Source of the DNA: Peristeroidobacter soli
GTDB taxonomy: Bacteria; Pseudomonadota; Gammaproteobacteria; Steroidobacterales; Steroidobacteraceae
Assembly: GCF_004138485.1 (NCBI RefSeq)
Contig: NZ_ML142848.1
Span: 1,152,640-1,216,639 of the forward strand
Direction of reading: 5' to 3'
DNA length: 64,000 nucleotides
The notes beneath the pieces were generated by a model. That model saw nothing but the letters and a program-made list of their open reading frames with translations, was not told the DNA's origin and did not search any database. The translations under genes were made by a program, and so were the position numbers. Below, in pieces: positions 53,988-64,000 of the stretch (the first letter of the stretch is position 1; each line of letters begins with the position of its first letter).

Positions 53988-55615
53988 TTCAATCGAGCCA
54001 GCGCCGCTTCGAGATTCTCACAGAAGTTCTCCGGACCGATCAGAGCGACGATGCCGGCACGACGCAGTTTGCCGGCCACCCGTTCATTGGCGCCGGTCAA
54101 CATCACGCGCACCTTGCGTCGCTGCAGACCGCGGATCACTTCCTCCAGCGTCTGCAGCCCGGTGATGTCCATGAACGGCACCCAGCGCAGCCGGATGATG
54201 AGCACTTCCGGATCGGTGCCGGTGCTGGCCAGCGCCCGCTCGAAATTTTCCACGGCGCCGAAAAAGAACGGTCCTTCCACCGCGAAGGCCAGCACGCCCG
54301 GTGGAAAACTCAGCCCCCGATGCGCGAACTCGCGGCTCAGGTCCTGATGGGTCTGCTGTTGCACTTCCACGCTGCTCGACATCCGGCGCAGGAAATGCAG
54401 CGTCGCGACGATCACACCGATATTGACGGCGACCACCAGGTCCACGAATACCGTGAGTCCAAACGTCACCAGCAGCACGACCACGTCGGCCGGCGGTGCC
54501 CGTCGAACCATTTTGACGACGTGGCTCGCCTCGCTCATGTTCCAGGCGACCACGAACAGAATGGCCGCGAGTGCAGCCAACGGGATGTGCACAGCCAAGG
54601 GCGCGAGCGCGAGCACGATCAGCACCAGCGTCAACGCATGCGTGATGCCGGCGATCGGGCTGGTACCGCCGTTACGAACGTTGGTCGCCGTTCTGGCCAG
54701 CGCGCCGGTCGCGGCGAAACCGCCGAACAACGGCGCCGCGATGTTGGCGATGCCCTGTCCGATCAGCTCCTGATTCGAATCGTGACGAGTGCCGGCCATG
54801 CCGTCCGCGACCACGGCGGATAGCAGCGACTCGATAGCGCCGAGCATCGCGATGGTAAACGCGGGCCCGATCAGCTCGATGACACGGTCCACCGTGATTG
54901 CCGGCATGTGCAGCGCAGGCAGGCCGCGTGGAATTCCGCCGAACGCCGAGCCGATGGTGGCCACGCCTTCGATATGAAACATCGCCTGCACGATTGTGGC
55001 GAACAACAGCCCGAGCAGTGGTCCTGGCACACGCTTCAGAGCGGACACCTTCGGCGCGAACAGCACGATCAGCAGCGTCCCGGTCGCCAGCGCGGTCGTG
55101 CCGAGCTGTGCTTGTGGAAGCACCTCCAAAGTGTGCCAGAGCTTCTGATGGAAGTGCCGCCCCTCCACCACCGGCAGGCCGAAGAAGTCGTGCCACTGAC
55201 CTATCCAGATGACGACGGCGATACCGGCGGTGAAGCCCAGGATCACCGGATCGGGAATGAACTTGATGATGGCGCCGAGCCGGGCAAGACCGAGCAGCAG
55301 CAACATCACGCCCGCGAGCAGCGTGGCGATTTGCAGGCCGTCGATGCCGTGCTCGGCGGTGATGCCCGAGAGGATGACGATGAACGCGCCGGTGGGTCCG
55401 GCGATCTGCAAGCGGCTGCCGCCGAACACCGATACCAGCAGTCCGGCGACGATGGCCGTGTACAGGCCCTGCTCGGGCTTGGCGCCCGAGGCGATCGCGA
55501 ACGCCATGGCCAGCGGCAGGGCCACCACGCCCACGACGATGCCGGAGACGATGTTTCGTGCCCAGTGGGCGCGCCCCAGCAGGCCGGCGCGCTGTGCCTC
55601 CAGAATCGCAATCAT
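53981..55615 (-). CDS. SulP-family anion transporter with STAS domain
   Basis: The 544-residue product has about 12-14 membrane helices and a cytoplasmic STAS domain in the last 120 residues. The SulP pattern is clear in LAMAFAIASGAKPEQGLYTAI (near residue 35) and GGSRLQIAGPTGAFIVILSG (near residue 60). The chosen ATG gives MIAILEAQRAGLLGRAHWAR; an upstream ATG at 55684 would add 23 polar residues. Substrates in this family include sulfate, bicarbonate and dicarboxylates, and this one cannot be assigned. Confidence 0.92.
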   Translation of the reverse strand: MIAILEAQRAGLLGRAHWARNIVSGIVVGVVALPLAMAFAIASGAKPEQGLYTAIVAGLLVSVFGGSRLQIAGPTGAFIVILSGITAEHGIDGLQIATLLAGVMLLLLGLARLGAIIKFIPDPVILGFTAGIAVVIWIGQWHDFFGLPVVEGRHFHQKLWHTLEVLPQAQLGTTALATGTLLIVLFAPKVSALKRVPGPLLGLLFATIVQAMFHIEGVATIGSAFGGIPRGLPALHMPAITVDRVIELIGPAFTIAMLGAIESLLSAVVADGMAGTRHDSNQELIGQGIANIAAPLFGGFAATGALARTATNVRNGGTSPIAGITHALTLVLIVLALAPLAVHIPLAALAAILFVVAWNMSEASHVVKMVRRAPPADVVVLLVTFGLTVFVDLVVAVNIGVIVATLHFLRRMSSSVEVQQQTHQDLSREFAHRGLSFPPGVLAFAVEGPFFFGAVENFERALASTGTDPEVLIIRLRWVPFMDITGLQTLEEVIRGLQRRKVRVMLTGANERVAGKLRRAGIVALIGPENFCENLEAALARLNQ

Positions 55616-55813
55616 CGAGAATGTTCCCTGAATCCCAGGCAAGGGATGCCCCGCAAGATTATGCGGCAGCGCCTCGGCCAGCAAACAACCAATGCCACGG
55701 ATTCCATAGGTGTCAGTCCCTAGTGACGCGCCCGCTGCTCGTGCGGGACCCTCGTTCAGGCATGAGGCGGATGCCTAATCCCGGCTCGGACCGGCAATTC
55801 ATGATGATCCGTT

Positions 55814-58345
<2,532 letters not shown>

Positions 58346-59522
58346 ACCGTCGCCCCGCGCCCTTCGGCACCCTCCGCCCAGGTGCGGCCGCCGTGACGCT
58401 GCACGATACGTCGCACGTTCGCCAACCCCACGCCCGTGCCTTCGAAGTCCTTCTCCGCATGCAGGCGCTGGAACACGCCGAACAAACGATCGGCATATTG
58501 CATGTTGAAGCCGACGCCATTGTCCTTGACGTAATAAACGACTTCATCGGTACCGACGTCGGCGCCGATCTCGATCTTGGCCGGATCCCGCGGCCGCGTG
58601 TACTTCACGGCGTTCGCCAGCAAATTCACCCACACTTGCTTCATCAGCTGCGGATCCCCCACGGTGTCCGGTATGGAGCGCCGCTGCCAATCGATGTGCC
58701 GATCGTTCAACTCCGGCCCCAGCTCCTGGAAGGTTTCGTCGATCAGGTCGTCCATGCGAATGCGTTGTCGATGCATGGCGGCGCGTCCGATACGTGAGAA
58801 CGCCAGCAGATCGTCGATCAGCCGTGTCATGCGCAGGGCCGCCTTCTGCACGGTCTGGACGTGCCGCCGTTCTTCCGGGTTCAGCTTGGCGCCGGCCGAC
58901 GCTTCGAGCATCGACACATAGGAATGAATGTGACGCAGCGGCATGCGCAGATCGTGCGAGACCGAATGACAGAACGATTCGAGGTCGGCATTGGCGGCCG
59001 ACAGATCGTCGTTCTTCTCGCGCAGGGCACCGTTCAACTCCGTGACCTGCTCGGCGATGCGGACACGTTCGTTGATTTCCTGCTGCAGCTCGTAACGCGC
59101 CTTGTCCAGTTCGACGAACACCGCCACTTTCGCGCGCAACACCTCCGGCTCCAGCGGCTTCATCAGATAATCCACCGCGCCCGCCGAGTAGCCGCTGAAC
59201 ACCATCTCCGCCGTACGCATCATGCCGGTGAGAAAGATGATCGGCGTGGCCCGCGATCTTTCGCGTGCGCGAATCAACGCCGCGGTTTCGATGCCGCTCA
59301 TGCCCGGCATCTGCACGTCCAGCAGGATCACGGCAAAGTCGTATTCCAGCACGCACTTGAGCGCCTGCTCGCCGCGCCGGGCCGTGATCAGATTCTGGCC
59401 CAGCCCTTCCAGCACCGCTTCCAGCGCGTCCAGGTTCGCCTGCTCGTCGTCCACCAGCAGGATGTTCGATTTGTAAACCCCTTTGCCCATCACCGAAATC
59501 CTCCGTTTCCCCGCCTCGCCGC

Positions 59523-60353
59523 TCAACACACCTTGCGATACAGGCGGTGACGCCGCGACAACAATTCATAGTGCGATTCATGCCGGGTCAGATGCAGCGA
59601 CTCACTCTGGCCCAGCCCCAGAAATCCCAGTCTCACCAGACTGTCGCTCAGCAGCTGATGCACGCGGTAACGCAATGCCTCGTCGAAATACATCATCACG
59701 TTGCGACAGAAAATCACGTGGAACTCATTGAACGAGGCATCGCGCGCCAGGTCGTGACGAAACACGGCGATCCGATCCAGCACCGCGGGATCGATCACGG
59801 CCGCAGTCTTGCCGCGGCTGTAATAGTCGGACAGCGCGCGTATGCCGCCGGCCGCGCGATAGTTCTGTTCGTACTCCTCGAGCGCCGCCAGCGGCAGCAC
59901 CCCGGCGCGAGCCTGCTCCAGCACGACCTCGTTGAGATCGGTCGCGTAGATGCGGCAGCGGTCGTACAGGCCTTCCTCACGCAACAGAATCGCCAGCGAA
60001 TAGGCTTCCTGTCCGGTGGAACAGCCGGCGACCCAGAGCCTGGGATACGGATACGTGCGTAACAACGGCACGACGCGCTCACGAAACAAACGAAAAAACG
60101 ACGGGTCGCGAAACATGGTCGTCACCCGCAGCATGAGCCGGTCGAGCACATGCGACAGAAAGCGCGGGTCGTCACGAATGCGATCGCTCAGCTCTGCGAT
60201 GCCCGACAGGCCTTCGCCGCTGATCAGGCTGCGCAGGCGCCGGGTCAACGCGCGCTTGCCGTAACCGCTCAGGTCCACGCCGCTGAGATCGAACAGCCGG
60301 TCGAGGAACTGATGCAACTCTGGTCCGGCGGCATCATGACCGTGCGTATCCAC
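59523..60353 (-). CDS. CheR-type chemoreceptor methyltransferase
   Basis: CheR proteins methylate glutamates of chemoreceptors with S-adenosylmethionine. The 276-residue product has the N-terminal helical domain (about residues 10-75) and the SAM fold with VAGCSTGQEAYSLAI near residue 106, where most CheR proteins have GEEPYS. FCRNVMMYFDE lies near residue 219 and LGQSESLH near residue 246. No cheB, receptor or other che gene is beside it. It lies between two kinases, four bases after the larger, so its methylation target may be in that kinase. Confidence 0.92.
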   Translation of the reverse strand: MDTHGHDAAGPELHQFLDRLFDLSGVDLSGYGKRALTRRLRSLISGEGLSGIAELSDRIRDDPRFLSHVLDRLMLRVTTMFRDPSFFRLFRERVVPLLRTYPYPRLWVAGCSTGQEAYSLAILLREEGLYDRCRIYATDLNEVVLEQARAGVLPLAALEEYEQNYRAAGGIRALSDYYSRGKTAAVIDPAVLDRIAVFRHDLARDASFNEFHVIFCRNVMMYFDEALRYRVHQLLSDSLVRLGFLGLGQSESLHLTRHESHYELLSRRHRLYRKVC

Positions 60354-60357
60354 CGGG

Positions 60358-63300
60358 CTAACGCTGTTTGTACAGCCACACGCGCAACATGGAGCGCAGC
60401 TGATCGAGATCCACCGGCTTCGCCAGGTAATCCGACGCGCCCGACTTCAAACACTCCTCACGTGCCCGCGCCATGGCCTTGGCGGTCAGCACGATGATGG
60501 GCAGGTTGGCGTGCCGTTCGATGCGGCGGATGCGGCGGATCGCCTCGAAACCATCCATCTCAGGCATCATCACGTCCATCAGCACCACGTCGAAATGTTC
60601 CGGCGACTGCATGATCTCGATGGCGGCCGCGCCGCTCTCCGCATAACGAACGCGCATGTGATGGCTCTCGAGGCCGGCGGTGATGGCGAAAATGTTCCGG
60701 ACATCGTCGTCCACGACCAGCACGCTTCGTCCTCGCAGCAGCGGATCTTCCTTGCGCGCACGCTCCAGCAACTGGCGTCGCGATTCGGGCAGGCGCGCCG
60801 CCGGGTAATGCAACAGCAGCGCCGTCTCGTCCAGCAAGCGCTCAGGCGAGCTGGCGTCCTTGATGATGATCGCTTCGGACACCGCGCGCAGTTCGGTCTC
60901 TTCGGTACGCGACAGCGGCTTACCGGTATAGATCACCACTGGCGGGGAATTCTTACCGAGCCGGCGTTGCATGGTCGCGATCATGTCGGCGCCGCTCATG
61001 TCGGGCAGCATCAAGTCCGCGATGATGCAGTGGAAGCGACCTTCGTTCAGCGCCTGCAGCCCCTCGGCCGCCGTTCCCTTGGCCACGATTTCGACGTCGG
61101 TGGCGCTGAACAGCTCGACCACTGCCAGGCGCTGACGCTCGTCGTCCTCGACGATCAACAGCCGCCGCGCTGGATTGTCGAGCAGCGCCAGCGTCTCGCC
61201 GAGCACGCCGTCCAGCATCTCGCGCGTGACGGGCTTTTGCAGGAACGTCAGGGCACCTTGCATGAGCGCGCGCTCGCGCTGGTCTTCCACCGAGATCACG
61301 TGCACCGGGACATGCCGCAGCTCCGGATCATGTTTCAAACGATCCAGCACCGCCCAGCCGTTGCTGTCCTTGAGCAGCAGATCGAGCGTGATCGCACTCG
61401 GCTTGAAACGCCGCGCGGCGCGAATCGCTTCCTGCGCCGAGCGCTCGATGATGACTTTGAAACCTTTCTCACGCGCGAAGTCGGCCAGCACCGCGGAGAA
61501 ACTGCGATCGTCCTCGATGACCAGCAGAATGCGGTCGTCGGGCGCGAGGTTGGAGCGATCGTCGTCGGCGACTTCCGCCGGGTCATCGAACGCATCGATA
61601 TCGGAAAGATTCGACTCCTCCACCACCGCACGCGGCGTGAGCCGCGCAACCGGGGGCGGCGGTTCGTGCGCTTTCACAGCCGGTGCCTCGGGCGCCAGCG
61701 TCGCCGGTAGGTACAGTGAGAAAGTACTGCCCACGCCCGGCTTGCTCTCGAGCGTGAGCGCGCCTTGTAACAAACGGCTCAACTCGCGACTGATGGACAG
61801 TCCCAACCCGGTGCCGCCATACCGCCGCGCGGTACCGGCGTCCGCCTGTTGGAAGGCTTCGAACACAATCTCGCGACGATCCTCGGGAACGCCGATGCCT
61901 GTGTCGATGACCCGGAAGGCAACGACGGCATCGGCGTTCGCCAGTCTCGAAACATGGCTGCCCCATCCTGAAGTCACGCGTTCGATCTTGAGCGTGACGC
62001 CGCCCCTGGACGTGAACTTGAAGGCATTCGACAACAGGTTGCGCAGGATCTGTTGCAAGCGCCGGCCGTCGGTCACCAGCGTCGCCGGCACATCCGGGCC
62101 GACATCCACAGTGAACTTGAGATGCGCGCTCTCGGCGACATGATCGAACGCCTGGCGCATCTGATAGGTGATATCACCGATACGCACCTGCGCGACATCG
62201 GCCGTCACCGTGCCCGATTCGATCTTCGCCAGATCCAGGATGTCGTTGATAAGCTCCAGCAGATCGTTGCCGGCGCCGTGAATGGTATTGGCCCGTTCGA
62301 CCTGCTTCGGCGTCAGCGTGCCTTCGTTGTTCTCGGCCAGGATCTTCGACAGGATCAACAGGCTGTTGAGCGGCGTGCGCAGCTCATGCGACATGTTGGC
62401 GAGAAACTCGGACTTGTACTTGGAGCTGAGCGCCAGCTGCTGCACTTTATCTTCCAGCGCCAGGCGCGCCCGGTCCACTTCCTTGTTGGCGCGCTCCAGC
62501 GCCTCCCGCTGCTCCTGGAGCACCGTCGCCTTCTCCTCCATCTCGACGTTGCTCTGCTGCAGCTCCTCGTTGACCTGCTCCATTTCCAGATTGGCCTGCT
62601 GGAGCTCGGTCTGCTGCTCGCGCAGCTTCTCCGACATCTCGGTCGCTTCTTCCAGCAGTTGCTCGGTCTTTCGTGCTTCCTGCAAGACGTGCAATACGGT
62701 GCCGTAGCTGTCGCAGAAGCGGCGGAGCAATGTGAGTTGAGGCGCGGAGAAGCCGCTCAGCGTGGCCAGTTCCAGTACCGCTTTGACCTTGCCCTCGAAC
62801 ACTGCAGGCATCACCACCACCTGCGCCGCCTTCGCCTGACCGAGCGCCGAGCTGACGCGCAGATAATCTTCCGGCACTTTATCCAGCACGACGCCGTTGG
62901 CGTCGCGAAAGCATTGACCGATCAAGCCCTGGCCGCGGGCGATCCGCTGCGGTGGATGCTCGCTGGCGTAGCTGGCCTGTAGTTCCAGCGTGTCGGAGGT
63001 GTCCGTGTCCGGAACATAGATCAGCGATTGCTTCGCGCCGACCAGAACCGCAAGTTCCGATAGCAGCTTCGCGCCCAGCTTGGCCGGATCGCGAGCGCCC
63101 TCCAGCAGACGTGACAGGCGCGCCAGACTGGTATTCATCCAGTCCTGTTCCGCCAGCGCCAGCTCACGGGCGGCGATCTGTGCGCCCATGTGATTGAACA
63201 CCACCGCCAGCCGCCCCAGCTCGTCATCGCGCACGACCTCGACCGCTTGCTGATATTCGCCTCGCCCGATACGTGCAGCGCCCTCCGACAGCGCCGCGAC

Positions 63301-63990
63301 CGGACGCAAGATGCTGCGAGTCACGAGCCAGCCGACGAAGGTAATGAGCAGTACTGCCCCAAGCGAGCCAAAGGTAACGACGTGCCGTGTCAATTGCTCA
63401 GCTACGGCCGCACTCGAACGGCGTTCCGCCAGCAAATGCCCCTCTTCCGCATCGATCGCCCTGGCCAGCTCATCGACCCGACTCATGATGGCATTGCCGC
63501 TCGTGACCGTCGCATCGGCATCCGTGCGCCGCGGATCGAACAACTGCCGCATGGCTTCGAAACGTTGCCGGACGACCGGGACCAGCGTGCCCAACAACTC
63601 CTGTTGCCTGGCGTTGTCCTGGGTCAACGACCTGAGCTCGGCGAGAGTGCGCTCGACATCGACGAGCGTGGTATCGAACTGCTCGCGGAACACCGGTTCG
63701 CTGGTCAGTTTGAAACCCCGCGCCGCCGCCTCCGCCTGTCGGATCAGGCCAAGCGCGCGCTCATTCGCGTTGAGCACTTCCAGTGAATGTTGTACCCACT
63801 GTCGTTCTTCGCCCGCCGCTTCGAGCCGTGAATTCACTGCCACGCTGAACACCGCCAGCAACAGCAGCGCAACGCCAAAGCCCGCGCCGATGCGCACACC
63901 GATAGGCAGTAAAGAGCGACGGGCGGGTTCTAATGGAATGGCGGCAAGCGGCGGCCTGCTATCGATGCCAGCCGTGGCGCTGGAGTCCAT
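60358..63990 (-). CDS. CHASE3-HAMP-GAF hybrid histidine kinase with three receivers
   Basis: The 1210-residue product has membrane helices at about residues 33-52 and 205-224 enclosing a periplasmic CHASE3-type helical domain. HAMP (225-277), GAF (about 290-435) and a long Gln/Glu-rich coiled coil (440-525) follow. HisKA has His near 535 in ANMSHELRTPLNSLL, and HATPase spans about 640-765. Three receivers follow, with Asp870, Asp992 and Asp1139. The second has ADLMLPDMSG and the third MDVMMPEMDG. The ATG ten bases from the window edge fits the N-terminus, but the frame is still open there, so a start outside cannot be excluded. It leads the operon with cheR. Confidence 0.93.
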   Translation of the reverse strand: MDSSATAGIDSRPPLAAIPLEPARRSLLPIGVRIGAGFGVALLLLAVFSVAVNSRLEAAGEERQWVQHSLEVLNANERALGLIRQAEAAARGFKLTSEPVFREQFDTTLVDVERTLAELRSLTQDNARQQELLGTLVPVVRQRFEAMRQLFDPRRTDADATVTSGNAIMSRVDELARAIDAEEGHLLAERRSSAAVAEQLTRHVVTFGSLGAVLLITFVGWLVTRSILRPVAALSEGAARIGRGEYQQAVEVVRDDELGRLAVVFNHMGAQIAARELALAEQDWMNTSLARLSRLLEGARDPAKLGAKLLSELAVLVGAKQSLIYVPDTDTSDTLELQASYASEHPPQRIARGQGLIGQCFRDANGVVLDKVPEDYLRVSSALGQAKAAQVVVMPAVFEGKVKAVLELATLSGFSAPQLTLLRRFCDSYGTVLHVLQEARKTEQLLEEATEMSEKLREQQTELQQANLEMEQVNEELQQSNVEMEEKATVLQEQREALERANKEVDRARLALEDKVQQLALSSKYKSEFLANMSHELRTPLNSLLILSKILAENNEGTLTPKQVERANTIHGAGNDLLELINDILDLAKIESGTVTADVAQVRIGDITYQMRQAFDHVAESAHLKFTVDVGPDVPATLVTDGRRLQQILRNLLSNAFKFTSRGGVTLKIERVTSGWGSHVSRLANADAVVAFRVIDTGIGVPEDRREIVFEAFQQADAGTARRYGGTGLGLSISRELSRLLQGALTLESKPGVGSTFSLYLPATLAPEAPAVKAHEPPPPVARLTPRAVVEESNLSDIDAFDDPAEVADDDRSNLAPDDRILLVIEDDRSFSAVLADFAREKGFKVIIERSAQEAIRAARRFKPSAITLDLLLKDSNGWAVLDRLKHDPELRHVPVHVISVEDQRERALMQGALTFLQKPVTREMLDGVLGETLALLDNPARRLLIVEDDERQRLAVVELFSATDVEIVAKGTAAEGLQALNEGRFHCIIADLMLPDMSGADMIATMQRRLGKNSPPVVIYTGKPLSRTEETELRAVSEAIIIKDASSPERLLDETALLLHYPAARLPESRRQLLERARKEDPLLRGRSVLVVDDDVRNIFAITAGLESHHMRVRYAESGAAAIEIMQSPEHFDVVLMDVMMPEMDGFEAIRRIRRIERHANLPIIVLTAKAMARAREECLKSGASDYLAKPVDLDQLRSMLRVWLYKQR

Positions 63991-64000
63991 CCTGAGGGCA

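Overview
The window is high-GC DNA from a gammaproteobacterium. Gene content and order fit the Xanthomonadales/Nevskiales/Steroidobacterales side of that class; this is an inference, and nothing in the window fixes the genus. The left 26 kb is one of the most conserved blocks in bacterial genomes and lies entirely on the minus strand. In transcription order it holds tRNA-Tyr, tRNA-Gly, tRNA-Thr, tuf copy 2, tRNA-Trp, secE, nusG, rplK, rplA, rplJ, rplL, rpoB, rpoC (the rif region), then rpsL, rpsG, fusA, tuf copy 1, rpsJ (the str operon), then the S10/spc ribosomal operons from rplC to rplF, which runs off the left edge. Three sigma-70-type promoters can be read directly: ahead of tRNA-Tyr, ahead of rpsL, and ahead of rplC. 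The last one sits in an unusual 594-base, palindrome-rich gap that splits rpsJ from the rest of the S10 operon. An L10 autoregulatory leader can be recognised ahead of rplJ.

From 26.4 to 35 kb lie mixed housekeeping and signalling genes: an HDOD-GGDEF protein, glutamate racemase (murI), a one-domain PilZ protein, an MFS transporter, RecQ helicase, a FabH-like ketoacyl-ACP synthase III and a tandem universal stress protein. A tight cluster of stem-loops separates the PilZ and MFS genes.

From 35 to 55.6 kb the theme is low-oxygen physiology. A PAS hybrid kinase is followed by a kinase/response-regulator pair of FixL/FixJ type (the kinase has no visible sensor domain), then a phosphoketolase. 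Next come a translationally coupled FAD reductase and cyclopropane-fatty-acid-synthase-like methyltransferase, OmpW, oxygen-independent coproporphyrinogen oxidase (hemN), and a complete cbb3 oxidase locus: ccoNOQP, a small two-helix membrane protein, ccoG, ccoI, ccoS and a DsbD_2/TauE-like membrane protein. No ccoH is present at its usual place between ccoG and ccoI. A SulP anion transporter follows on the opposite strand.

From 55.8 kb to the right edge is a signalling array: a soluble three-PAS hybrid kinase, and a convergent minus-strand operon of a 1210-residue CHASE3-HAMP-GAF kinase with three receiver domains, a CheR-type methyltransferase without CheB, and a receiver-kinase fusion.

The sequence shows no CRISPR array, prophage, transposase or rRNA. 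The points most worth a second look are the split S10 operon with its repeat-like insert, the ccoH-less cbb3 locus with its extra small protein, the reductase/methyltransferase pair, the sensor-less FixL-like pair next to phosphoketolase, and the CheR-without-CheB kinase operon.
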